DNA of 26,874 nucleotides from an uncultured Mollicutes bacterium (GTDB taxonomy: Bacteria > Bacillota_I > Bacilli_A > ML615J-28 > CAG-313), in assembly GCA_900538885.1 (NCBI GenBank), contig UQAI01000019.1, forward strand, positions 1 to 26,874, in the 5' to 3' direction. The notes beneath the pieces were generated by a model. The model was not told the DNA's origin, did not search any database, and saw only the letters and a program-made list of their open reading frames with translations. A program made the position numbers and the translations under genes. Positions 15,134 to 22,984 of this stretch are shown here, one piece after another (the first letter of the stretch is position 1; each line of letters starts with the position of its first letter).

Positions 15134-16298
15134 TCTATGTGCAGATATTGGTTATAAAAGTATTAATCACGCAGGAGAAGAGTTATGCGGAGACCATATG
15201 GATGTCATCGAACAAGAAGATGGTTCGACGATTATAGTTCTTGCTGATGGGCTTGGTAGTGGCGTAAAAGCAAGCATTCTATCAACCCTTACTTCTAAAA
15301 TCATTTCCACAATGATTTCTGCTGGTTTATCACTTGAGTCATGTGTTGACACGATTGCAGCAACTCTTCCTATTTGTTCAGTTAGAGGTGTTGCTTACTC
15401 AACATTTTCAATCATTCATATCAAAAATAATGAAAGTGCTGAATTAATTCAATATGATAATCCTCAAATGATTTTCTTAAGAAATAATGAAATTTATGAC
15501 TATCCTAAATCTGAATTAATTATTGGTGGTAAAAAAATCTATAAGACACAAATAAAATTAGAAGAAAATGATGTAATAATTGCGATGAGTGATGGTTGCC
15601 CTCACGCAGGAATCGGCATAGCTTATAATTTTGGTTGGAAACTTAGCGATATTGCTGAATATATGAAAGACATTAATTGTGGTGGTTATACCGCTAAAAC
15701 AATGTCAACAATGTTAATTGATGAATGCGATAAACTATATGGCGGTGCACCTGGTGATGATGCTACTGCATGTGTAGTAAAAATTAGAAAAAGAGAGCCG
15801 GTTAATATTTTGTTTGGTCCTCCATCTGATCGTAATGACTGCAATAGAATGATGGCTCTTTTCTTCGCAAAAGAAGGTAAGCACATTGTTTGTGGTGGCA
15901 CTACTTCATCAATCGTTTCCAAGTATTTAGGTAAGCCACTAGTTGCATCTCTTAATTTCGAAAATTCAAATATTCCTCCTACTGCAAAAATTGAAGGCGT
16001 TGACTTAGTAACAGAAGGAGTTATCACAATTAATAAGGTTGTGGAATATGCTAAAGACTATGTTGGTGAGAATAAATTATATGATGATTGGTGCTTTAAA
16101 AAAGATGGTGCTTCTTTAATTAGTAGAATGTTATTTGAAGAAGCTACGGACATTAACTTTTATGTAGGTAGAGCAATTAACCCTGCTCACCAAAATCCAG
16201 ACTTACCAATCAACTTTAGTATAAAAATGAATTTAGTTGAGGAATTATCAAAGTATTTAAAACAAATGGGTAAAAGGATAAAAGTAAGTTACTTTTAA
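15126..16298 (+). CDS. SpoIIE/PP2C-type serine phosphatase with extra C-terminal domain
   Basis: Residues 1-222 form a PPM/SpoIIE phosphatase domain. Metal-binding acids are D23 (CGDHMD), D41 (ADGLGSG), D156 (MSDG) and D211/D212 (GDDATA). There is no membrane or ATPase-regulator segment, so it is soluble and not the sporulation SpoIIE. Residues about 225-390 form a second domain that I cannot assign, with GGTTSSIVSKYLGK near 257-270 and EGVDLVTEGV further on. Phosphatases of this kind are often encoded beside group C hydrogenases and are thought to be the output of their sensory domain. The ATG overlaps the end of the hydrogenase gene, strengthening the link. The target phosphoprotein is unknown; products of the same operon are candidates. 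Confidence 0.85.
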   Translation: MNNLCADIGYKSINHAGEELCGDHMDVIEQEDGSTIIVLADGLGSGVKASILSTLTSKIISTMISAGLSLESCVDTIAATLPICSVRGVAYSTFSIIHIKNNESAELIQYDNPQMIFLRNNEIYDYPKSELIIGGKKIYKTQIKLEENDVIIAMSDGCPHAGIGIAYNFGWKLSDIAEYMKDINCGGYTAKTMSTMLIDECDKLYGGAPGDDATACVVKIRKREPVNILFGPPSDRNDCNRMMALFFAKEGKHIVCGGTTSSIVSKYLGKPLVASLNFENSNIPPTAKIEGVDLVTEGVITINKVVEYAKDYVGENKLYDDWCFKKDGASLISRMLFEEATDINFYVGRAINPAHQNPDLPINFSIKMNLVEELSKYLKQMGKRIKVSYF

Positions 16299-16309
16299 TT
16301 GGTGAATAT

Positions 16310-17746
16310 ATGAGAAAGTTTGACACAAAAGTCCAATATATAAAATATGAAGTATTGCGTGAAGTCGCAAGATATGCTTGGAATGAAACTCTATATGATC
16401 ATATCTTAGATATTCCGAAAGAAATAATTTCTGGTAATGTTCCAACAATGCGTTGCTGCGTATATAAAGAACGTGCTATTATTGCTGAAAGAGTGAAAAT
16501 AGCAATGGGTGGGGATCGCAATAATCCAAACGTAATTGAGGTAATAGATATTGCTTGTGATGAATGCCCAATGGGTGGATATGATGTAACTAATGCATGT
16601 CGAGGCTGTTTAGCTCATAGATGTGAAGCTGCATGTAAACGTGGTGCTATTTCATTTGATAATAACCATGTCGCAAGAATCGATAAAACAAAATGTGTAG
16701 AATGTGGCGCCTGTGCGAAAGTTTGTCCATATAGTGCTATCCATAATTATAAACGCCCTTGTGAAGTAGCATGTAAAGTAAAAGCTATAACTATGGGTGA
16801 AAATAAAGAGGCGAAAGTTAATAATGATAAATGCATTGCTTGTGGTGCATGCGTATACCAATGTCCTTTTGGAGCAATCACTGATAAATCATTTATTATT
16901 GATGTTATTGACATTATTAAAAAAAGCGAAAACAATACTAAATACAAAGTATATGCTGTAGTAGCTCCTTCAATTTCTAGTCAATTTAATTATGCGAAAT
17001 TAGGTCAAGTTATAACGGGTCTTAAAAACTTAGGCTTTTATACCGTTATTGAAGCTGCTCTTGGTGCTGATATGGTAGCGATGTCTGAGGCTAAAGAACT
17101 TGCTGAAAAAGGATTTTTAACAAGTAGTTGTTGTCCAGCCTTTGTGGCTTACTTGAAAAAAGAATTTCCTAACCTAAAACAATATTTATCACATAATTTA
17201 TCACCTATGGCAACTATTTCTAAATATATTAAACAAAACGATCCAAATAGTAAAATTGTTTTTATCGGTCCTTGTACAGCTAAAAAGATGGAAATCCAAC
17301 AAGAAGAAGTAAGACCTTATGTTGATGAAGTTTTAACATTTGAAGAATTACAAGCTTTATTTGACAGTAAGGACCTTGATATTACAACTCTTGAAGAAGA
17401 TATATTAGATAATGCATCATATTATGGAAGAATCTTCGCACGTTCTGGTGGGTTATCAGATGCTATGGCAGAAGGACTAAAAGAAGCTAACATAAATGAC
17501 TTTGTTTTAAAAGCAATTCCATGTGATGGCATTGAAGAATGCAAGATGGCCTTACTTAGAAAGAATAAGAATGTACTTGATGCAAACTTTATTGAAGGTA
17601 TGGCTTGTATCGGTGGCTGTATTGGTGGTGCCGGTTGTTTAACCCATGGTGAAAAAAATAAAACTGAAGTTGATAAATATGGTATGGAAGCTTTTGAAAA
17701 GACAATTACAGATGCCGTATCAATCTTAAATATTAATAAAGAATAA
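16310..17746 (+). CDS. monomeric [FeFe] hydrogenase, group B-like
   Basis: This 478-residue cytosolic enzyme probably evolves H2 from reduced ferredoxin. The N-terminal part is cysteine-rich: C49-C50; C83, C86; a C97-C100-C105-C109 motif; and two ferredoxin motifs, C129-C132-C135-C139 and C175-C178-C181-C185. The H-cluster domain has all three signatures: TSSCCP with C274 and C275, GPCTAKKME with C322, and EGMACIGGC with C433 and C437. GGAGCL following the last motif resembles group B. It retains the proton-transfer cysteine and M431, so it is likely catalytic, unlike its HydS-like neighbour. GGTGA lies 5 bases before the ATG, 11 bases after the phosphatase. The HydE, HydF and HydG maturases are not in the window. 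Confidence 0.9.
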   Translation: MRKFDTKVQYIKYEVLREVARYAWNETLYDHILDIPKEIISGNVPTMRCCVYKERAIIAERVKIAMGGDRNNPNVIEVIDIACDECPMGGYDVTNACRGCLAHRCEAACKRGAISFDNNHVARIDKTKCVECGACAKVCPYSAIHNYKRPCEVACKVKAITMGENKEAKVNNDKCIACGACVYQCPFGAITDKSFIIDVIDIIKKSENNTKYKVYAVVAPSISSQFNYAKLGQVITGLKNLGFYTVIEAALGADMVAMSEAKELAEKGFLTSSCCPAFVAYLKKEFPNLKQYLSHNLSPMATISKYIKQNDPNSKIVFIGPCTAKKMEIQQEEVRPYVDEVLTFEELQALFDSKDLDITTLEEDILDNASYYGRIFARSGGLSDAMAEGLKEANINDFVLKAIPCDGIEECKMALLRKNKNVLDANFIEGMACIGGCIGGAGCLTHGEKNKTEVDKYGMEAFEKTITDAVSILNINKE

Positions 17747-17763
17747 ATATAATATCCTTGAAG

Positions 17764-17793
17764 ACATATCATTTTACAAAATGATATGTTTTT
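17764..17793 (+). terminator. terminator of the rex-to-hydrogenase operon
   Basis: A 12 bp perfect stem (ACATATCATTTT, 17764-17775, with AAAATGATATGT, 17778-17789) around a 2-base spacer is followed by TTTT. In practice the top pairs open to form the loop. Confidence 0.85.
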
Positions 17794-17794
17794 C

Positions 17795-17823
17795 TTTACA
17801 TTGCTTTCAAAATTTGATAAAAT
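17795..17823 (+). promoter_or_regulatory. promoter of the CatA-like gene
   Basis: TTTACA (17795-17800), a 17 bp spacer, and TAAAAT (17818-17823) with TGA upstream (extended -10). Confidence 0.65.
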
Positions 17824-17848
17824 AATTATTGAAAATAGGAGGTAATTT

Positions 17849-18505
17849 ATGTACAAAATAATTGATGTAAAAAATTGGAAAAGAAGTAAACAGTACAACT
17901 GGTTTTCATCATTCTCAAATCCATGTTATGGAATAGATACAACTATTGACGTAACAGAAGTAGTAAAATTTTCAAAAATAACCAAAACTTCATTTTTTAT
18001 TAACTTTTTATATATAGTGTCAAAAAGTCTAAATGAAGTAGAAGAAATGAGATTACGGGTTGTTGATGGTGATGTTCGTTTATATGATGTAATTCATCCA
18101 ACTTATACCATTAAAACGGCAGGAGGCAGTTTTGAAAATGGTAGTAATAAAATGAGTTTTAACTATTATAAATTTTATGTTGACGCTCATAAAGAAATCG
18201 AAAAGAAAAAACCTCAATTAACGGTTGTTGATGCTTACAACACCACTGAATATAATGTATTTTATTTGACATGCTTACCATGGCTTGAATTTGATGCTTT
18301 CACACATCCAATTCCAAGTGGTAATATTGAGTCGTTATCAGTTCCGCGTATTTGTTGGAGTAAGTTTACTGAAAAAGATGGTAGATACACTTTAACCCTT
18401 AATATTACAGTTTCTCATGCTTTAGTTGATGGAGAACCACTGGCGAAAGTCTTTAATTTAATTAAAGAAAATAGTGCAAATGTAAAAAAAATAATAGAAA
18501 AGTAA
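17849..18505 (+). CDS. CatA-like O-acetyltransferase
   Basis: The 218 residues match the trimeric chloramphenicol acetyltransferase (type A) family in length and layout: an N-terminal segment leading to NPCYGIDTTIDVT, a central FFINFLYIVSKSLNEV helix, and near the end the catalytic VSHALVDG, with H190 as general base and D194. Family enzymes transfer acetyl from acetyl-CoA to a hydroxyl. Sequence details differ from classic resistance enzymes, for example SH rather than HH at the active site, so activity on chloramphenicol is uncertain. AGGAGG lies before the ATG. It has its own promoter. No terminator separates it from the promoter of the next gene. It could be housekeeping or a minor resistance determinant. 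Confidence 0.82.
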   Translation: MYKIIDVKNWKRSKQYNWFSSFSNPCYGIDTTIDVTEVVKFSKITKTSFFINFLYIVSKSLNEVEEMRLRVVDGDVRLYDVIHPTYTIKTAGGSFENGSNKMSFNYYKFYVDAHKEIEKKKPQLTVVDAYNTTEYNVFYLTCLPWLEFDAFTHPIPSGNIESLSVPRICWSKFTEKDGRYTLTLNITVSHALVDGEPLAKVFNLIKENSANVKKIIEK

Positions 18506-18513
18506 TAAAATGC

Positions 18514-18542
18514 TTGCAAAATAAAAATAGATTTGTTATAAT
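18514..18542 (+). promoter_or_regulatory. promoter of the BMP-family importer operon
   Basis: TTGCAA (18514-18519), a 17 bp spacer, and TATAAT (18537-18542) preceded by TGT. A 6 bp inverted repeat, TGTTGG-N8-CCAACA (18548-18567), begins at the expected start site. Confidence 0.8.
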
Positions 18543-18586
18543 CTTTGTGTTGGTGAAAAATCCAACAAAAAAATATGGAGGAAAAT

Positions 18587-19741
18587 ATGAAAAGAGTAAT
18601 TTTAACTATTTTAGCTGTGATGTTCTTATTCAGTGTAGCTTCTTGTAAACCTGATAAAGGTAATACTAAAGGCTACGATTATGATGCAATTCCTGACACT
18701 ATGGAATCTGCAGATGGAAAATATGAAATTGGTTTTGTAACTGATATCGGTCAATTAAAAGACAAATCATTTAACCAAGGAACTTGGGAAGGTATTAAGA
18801 GATACGGAAAAGAAAATAATAAGTCTTATAAATATTATCAACCTGCAAATGGTGATAGTGCTACTGATGAAGATAGATATAATGCAATGAAGAAAGCTGC
18901 CGACAATGGCGCTAAAATTATTGTTGCTGCTGGCTTTATGCAAGCATCATCATTAAGAAAAGCTGCTATGGAACTTCCTGAAGTTAAATTTGTATTTATT
19001 GATGGTTGGACATTAACTGACAAAGTTAATGAACAAGGTGCAGAAGTAGGAACTCCTCTTGCAAATGTTGCTGGAATCGTATTTAAAGAAGAACAATCTG
19101 GGTATTTAGCTGGATATGCTGCAGTTATGGAAGGCTATACTAAACTTGGCTTCTCAGGCGGCGGCGGTGGTACTAACCCTGCTTGTCAAAGATTTGGATA
19201 TGGTTATATTCAAGGTGCAAATGATGCAGCAAAAGAAAAAGGAATTACTGTTAACATGAAATATAGCTGGTTATATGGTGCAAGCTTCTCAGCAAGTCCT
19301 GAACTTGTAACATTATTAAAAGGTTGGTATTCAACTGGCACAGAAGTTGTTTTCGCTTGTGGTGGTTCAATGTGTAATAGTGCATTCACTGCTGCACTTG
19401 AAAATGGTAAAAAAGTTATCGGTGTAGACGTTGACCAATCTTCTCAATCTGAAACTGTAATTACATCAGCAACAAAAGGCTTAAGAGAAGGTGCAATGGA
19501 TGCCCTAGATGCATTCTTCACTGACAAATGGAGTACAATTGGTGGAACAACTACATCATTAGGTGCTGACAAAGATGCAGTTAGTCTTCCTACTGATACA
19601 TGGTCATTAAAGAATTTCTCAGTAGAACAATACAATGAACTATTCAAAAAAATAAAGGCTGGTAAAGTATCTATTGATGACAATCCTGAAGGTGCAGAAA
19701 CTAAAACTTATTCTAACGTTAAATTAGAATACATTAAATAG
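18587..19741 (+). CDS. BMP-family (BmpA/PnrA-like) substrate-binding lipoprotein
   Basis: This extracellular binding protein feeds a nucleoside-type ABC importer, cognate to NupN of Bacillus and PnrA of Treponema. With the ATG at 18587 it has 384 residues, starting with MKRVILTILAVMF and the lipobox V17-A18-S19-C20. The mature part starts with the family hallmark GFVTDIGQLKDKSFNQGTWEG, followed by a two-lobe periplasmic-binding fold (IIVAAGFMQASS, KVIGVDVDQS). An ATG 12 bases earlier overlaps the GGAGG site and is rejected. A 12 bp terminator lies between it and the ATPase gene, which would make this gene the most abundant product. A nucleoside ligand is inferred from the family and the neighbouring genes. 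Confidence 0.93.
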   Translation: MKRVILTILAVMFLFSVASCKPDKGNTKGYDYDAIPDTMESADGKYEIGFVTDIGQLKDKSFNQGTWEGIKRYGKENNKSYKYYQPANGDSATDEDRYNAMKKAADNGAKIIVAAGFMQASSLRKAAMELPEVKFVFIDGWTLTDKVNEQGAEVGTPLANVAGIVFKEEQSGYLAGYAAVMEGYTKLGFSGGGGGTNPACQRFGYGYIQGANDAAKEKGITVNMKYSWLYGASFSASPELVTLLKGWYSTGTEVVFACGGSMCNSAFTAALENGKKVIGVDVDQSSQSETVITSATKGLREGAMDALDAFFTDKWSTIGGTTTSLGADKDAVSLPTDTWSLKNFSVEQYNELFKKIKAGKVSIDDNPEGAETKTYSNVKLEYIK

Positions 19742-19757
19742 TTTATAAAGCAAAATT

Positions 19758-19790
19758 AAATGGCTACTAGTAATTTAGTAGCCATTTTTT
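19758..19790 (+). terminator. terminator inside the importer operon
   Basis: AAATGGCTACTA (19758-19769) pairs with TAGTAGCCATTT (19776-19787) around a 6-base loop, and T runs on to 19790. The next gene begins only 16 bases later, with no room for a promoter, so it must be expressed by readthrough. Confidence 0.9.
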
Positions 19791-19806
19791 CAAAAAAGGA
19801 GAATAT

Positions 19807-21351
19807 ATGAGTGACAATTATATAATAGAAATGTTAAACATAACAAAAGAATTTCCTGGTATAATAGCTAATGATAATGTTACTTTACAACTAAAAAAAG
19901 GGGAAATTCATGCTCTACTTGGTGAAAATGGAGCGGGTAAATCAACTCTTATGGGAGTACTATTTGGTCTTAATACTCCTGATGGTGGAACAATATTAAA
20001 AGATGGAAAACCTGTCAAAATCAATAATCCTAACGATGCTAATGCATTAGGTATTGGAATGGTCCATCAACATTTTCAACTTATAGATGTTTTTACTGTT
20101 TTAGATAATATTATATTAGGTGCTGAAACCACGAAATGTGGATTTCTTTTAAAGAAGAAAGCGCGTCAAAAAATAGAACAATTGTCAAAAGACTATAAAC
20201 TTGCGGTTGACCTTGATGCGAAAGTTGAAGACATTAGTGTTGGAATGCAACAAAGAGTTGAAATCCTAAAGATGTTATATCGTGATAATGATATTTTAAT
20301 TTTTGATGAACCAACAGCAGTACTAACCCCTCAAGAAATAGATGAATTACTATTTATCATGAGAGAAATGGCTAATAGTGGTAAATCAATTCTTTTCATA
20401 ACACATAAACTTAATGAAATAAAACAAGTAGCAGATCGTTGTACAATCCTTCGTAAGGGTAAGTACATGGGAACATACGATGTGGCTTCAGTTACAAAAG
20501 AACAACTATCAGAATTAATGGTTGGTCGTAAAGTAGATTTAAATATTGAAAAGACTCCATGTAAACCTGGTAATACTGTTTTAGAAGTAAAAAACCTTTC
20601 AATGTGGTCTAAAACAAAAAGAAAACTAGTTGTTAATGATGTCAGTTTTAAAGTTAGGGCAGGAGAAATAGTTTGTATCGCTGGTATTGAAGGCAATGGT
20701 CAAAGTGAACTTGTATATGGTATCACTGGACTTCAAAAACCACGTCACGGCAAGATATCATATGTTATTAATGAAGATGCATATAAAGATATCCCACGTA
20801 GACGTAATCTTGGATTATCGCACATTCCTGAGGACCGCCACAAACATGGTTTAATTCTTGATTTTACACTTGAAGATAATATGGTACTTCAACGTTATTT
20901 TGAGCCAACATTCCAAAAGGGTGGGTTTCTAAAAAAAGATAAAATTAGGAAAAACTGTGAAGAAATAATTGCTAAATACGATGTAAGAAGTGGACAAGGT
21001 CCGGTAACTATTGTTAGATCTATGTCGGGTGGCAATCAACAAAAGGCCATAATAGGTAGAGAATTAAGTAGAGAACATGAAGTTTTAATTGCGGTACAAC
21101 CTACAAGAGGACTAGATGTTGGAGCCATTGAATTTGTACATAAACAAATAATAAAAGAAAGAGATGCAGGTAAGGGCATTCTCTTAATATCACTTGAACT
21201 AGACGAAGTAATGAGCTTGAGTGATCGCATTTTAGTAATCTATGAAGGAAAAATTGTAGGTGAATTTGATCCAAAAAATGTAACGGCAAAAGAACTTGGC
21301 TTGTATATGTCTGGTGCGAAAAATATGTTTAGTCAAAAAGGAGCTGAATAA
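19807..21351 (+). CDS. nucleoside-type ABC importer ATPase (two nucleotide-binding domains)
   Basis: This 514-residue protein resembles NupO (YufO) and the related RbsA/MglA-type tandem ATPases. NBD1 has Walker A GENGAGKST (39-47), the signature ISVGMQQRVE and Walker B FDEP (D167, E168). NBD2 is degenerate, as is normal in this family: a P-loop-like GIEGNGQS (293-300) lacking the lysine, but a full MSGGNQQK signature, and AVQPTRGLDVGA in place of Walker B. The NBD1 site should hydrolyse ATP while NBD2 is regulatory. AAGGAG precedes the ATG. The stop is one base before the start of the first permease. It works with the upstream lipoprotein and the next two permeases. Confidence 0.93.
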   Translation: MSDNYIIEMLNITKEFPGIIANDNVTLQLKKGEIHALLGENGAGKSTLMGVLFGLNTPDGGTILKDGKPVKINNPNDANALGIGMVHQHFQLIDVFTVLDNIILGAETTKCGFLLKKKARQKIEQLSKDYKLAVDLDAKVEDISVGMQQRVEILKMLYRDNDILIFDEPTAVLTPQEIDELLFIMREMANSGKSILFITHKLNEIKQVADRCTILRKGKYMGTYDVASVTKEQLSELMVGRKVDLNIEKTPCKPGNTVLEVKNLSMWSKTKRKLVVNDVSFKVRAGEIVCIAGIEGNGQSELVYGITGLQKPRHGKISYVINEDAYKDIPRRRNLGLSHIPEDRHKHGLILDFTLEDNMVLQRYFEPTFQKGGFLKKDKIRKNCEEIIAKYDVRSGQGPVTIVRSMSGGNQQKAIIGRELSREHEVLIAVQPTRGLDVGAIEFVHKQIIKERDAGKGILLISLELDEVMSLSDRILVIYEGKIVGEFDPKNVTAKELGLYMSGAKNMFSQKGAE

Positions 21352-21352
21352 A

Positions 21353-22984
21353 ATGAAATATTTAGCATTGATTATTATTCCGATAGTTGTAGCTGGCTTA
21401 TTTGTTCTCTTATGTTATTTAACACGTAAGGTCTTTTCAAAAAAAGCAAGCCTAGAATTATGTCAAAATGTAAAAGCAAAACAAAATAATGGATTTGTGT
21501 CTTTTATAGATAATTATTTTTATTACATATGTGGCTTTGTTTTTGTTACATATCTACTTGAGTTTTTGGCTTTTTGGATCATTAGAAATTCATTAACCTT
21601 TATGTGGATTTTTGGATTCTTTGTGATTTTAGTTGGAATGTTTGTTGGCTATCTTATATTATTAAAGCAACATTCAAATAAGTATGGCACGAAGAATTGG
21701 GCTAAAGACATGTATGAAAATGAAAAAACAAAATCAATTCTTTCATCTTTGATATCTATTATAATAGGGTTACTCATTGGTTGTATTATTTTACTACTAT
21801 TTGCTGGTAGAACTTGTGGTGGCACCGTTGTAACTTTTAAGGCTGCAAAAGAAGCAATTCAATTAATATTTTTAGGAGCTTTTAATACGGGACGTGATGC
21901 TTCACAAAATCTTTTATACGGATGGAATGGTAGAGAAATAGGTGATATGCTTTTCAGAGCTACTCCTTTAATATTAACAGGTTTATCTGTGGCACTTGCG
22001 TTTAAAACAGGATTATTCAACATAGGTACTCCTGGACAATACTTAATGGGATCTGCCACAGCGCTAATAGTAGCACTATCAATTCCAAGCACGACTGTAC
22101 CTACCTTTATTATATGGATTTTAGCGTTTGTAATAGCAATTGCGGTGGGTGCTGCTTGGGGAGCTATCCCAGGATTATTTAAATCTTTACTAAATGTTAA
22201 TGAAGTAATCACTTGTATTATGACAAACTGGATAGCTGCAAACTTTGTTACATGGTTATTCGATAACAATAGTGGTATATTTAGAACTTTACTAGATCCA
22301 TCACCAACAAAAAATAATGCTTATCTATATAAAACTACCCATAATGGTGTTGCGACCGCAAAAATGGGATTAGATAAAATATTTGCAGGATCCCAAGTTA
22401 ATGGTGGTATTATTATTGCTATTATTATTGCAGTAATAGTTTATGTTGTACTTAATAAAACAACGTTTGGATTTGAGTTAAAAGCATGCGGATCTAATCG
22501 CCATGCATCACAATATGCAGGTATTAAGGCAAAGCGTTCAATTATTTTTTCAATGATGATCGCTGGCGGTCTTGCAGCTGCAGGCGGTGCACTCTATTAT
22601 CTATCTGGAAATACCGAATTCTATTGGCAAACATATCAAACATTACCAACTGTAGGTTTTAATGGTATTCCAATATCTTTACTTGCTTCAAACAATCCAT
22701 TAGGAGTTTGTGTGGCCGCAATTTTTATGGCATATCTTGATACTGCTGGTCTACAAATTAAGTATATGACAACATATAATGAATATATTGCATCAATTAT
22801 TTCAGCAATTATTGTATATTTTAGTGCTTTCTCACTTGTTATTAAAGATATACTAAACGGTAGGATTAAATTATTTGGGTATAAAAAGAAAAAAATAGAA
22901 AATCATATGACAGTTGTGGAAACAAACGAGGCTAATGATAGTTCAAATACTGAAATACAAACAGAAGAGGAGGAAAACGAATAA
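21353..22984 (+). CDS. nucleoside-type ABC importer permease, NupP-like, with N-terminal extension
   Basis: This inner-membrane permease of the branched-chain/nucleoside type (BPD_transp_2) has 543 residues. The canonical permease core begins near residue 128 (SILSSLISIIIGLLIG) and contains family landmarks such as ALAFKTGLFNIGTPGQYLMG and NRHASQYAGIKAKRSI. Residues 1-127 are an extra region with three hydrophobic helices (about 4-24, 54-77 and 81-104) not found in usual homologues of about 350 residues. The C-terminal tail (about 512-543) is acidic and probably cytoplasmic. An in-frame ATG at 21296 lies inside the ATPase gene; AAGGAG at 21338-21343 supports the ATG at 21353. The stop overlaps the next start by one base. 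Confidence 0.9.
   Translation: MKYLALIIIPIVVAGLFVLLCYLTRKVFSKKASLELCQNVKAKQNNGFVSFIDNYFYYICGFVFVTYLLEFLAFWIIRNSLTFMWIFGFFVILVGMFVGYLILLKQHSNKYGTKNWAKDMYENEKTKSILSSLISIIIGLLIGCIILLLFAGRTCGGTVVTFKAAKEAIQLIFLGAFNTGRDASQNLLYGWNGREIGDMLFRATPLILTGLSVALAFKTGLFNIGTPGQYLMGSATALIVALSIPSTTVPTFIIWILAFVIAIAVGAAWGAIPGLFKSLLNVNEVITCIMTNWIAANFVTWLFDNNSGIFRTLLDPSPTKNNAYLYKTTHNGVATAKMGLDKIFAGSQVNGGIIIAIIIAVIVYVVLNKTTFGFELKACGSNRHASQYAGIKAKRSIIFSMMIAGGLAAAGGALYYLSGNTEFYWQTYQTLPTVGFNGIPISLLASNNPLGVCVAAIFMAYLDTAGLQIKYMTTYNEYIASIISAIIVYFSAFSLVIKDILNGRIKLFGYKKKKIENHMTVVETNEANDSSNTEIQTEEEENE

Noticed and set aside
17422..17898. 158-codon open frame on the minus strand opposite the end of the hydrogenase gene
   Set aside because: It runs antisense to the conserved H-cluster region and through a terminator; no family features and no ribosome-binding site support it.
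18575..18586. ATG four codons before the chosen start of the BMP lipoprotein
   Set aside because: It overlaps the GGAGG site and has no site of its own; the ATG at 18587 gives a classical lipoprotein signal.
18525..18586. Purine riboswitch in the importer leader
   Set aside because: The leader is about 40 bases long and holds only one 6 bp stem, too small for any known purine aptamer.
21296..21352. Longer start of the NupP-like permease inside the ATPase gene
   Set aside because: No ribosome-binding site; AAGGAG at 21338-21343 points to the ATG at 21353.
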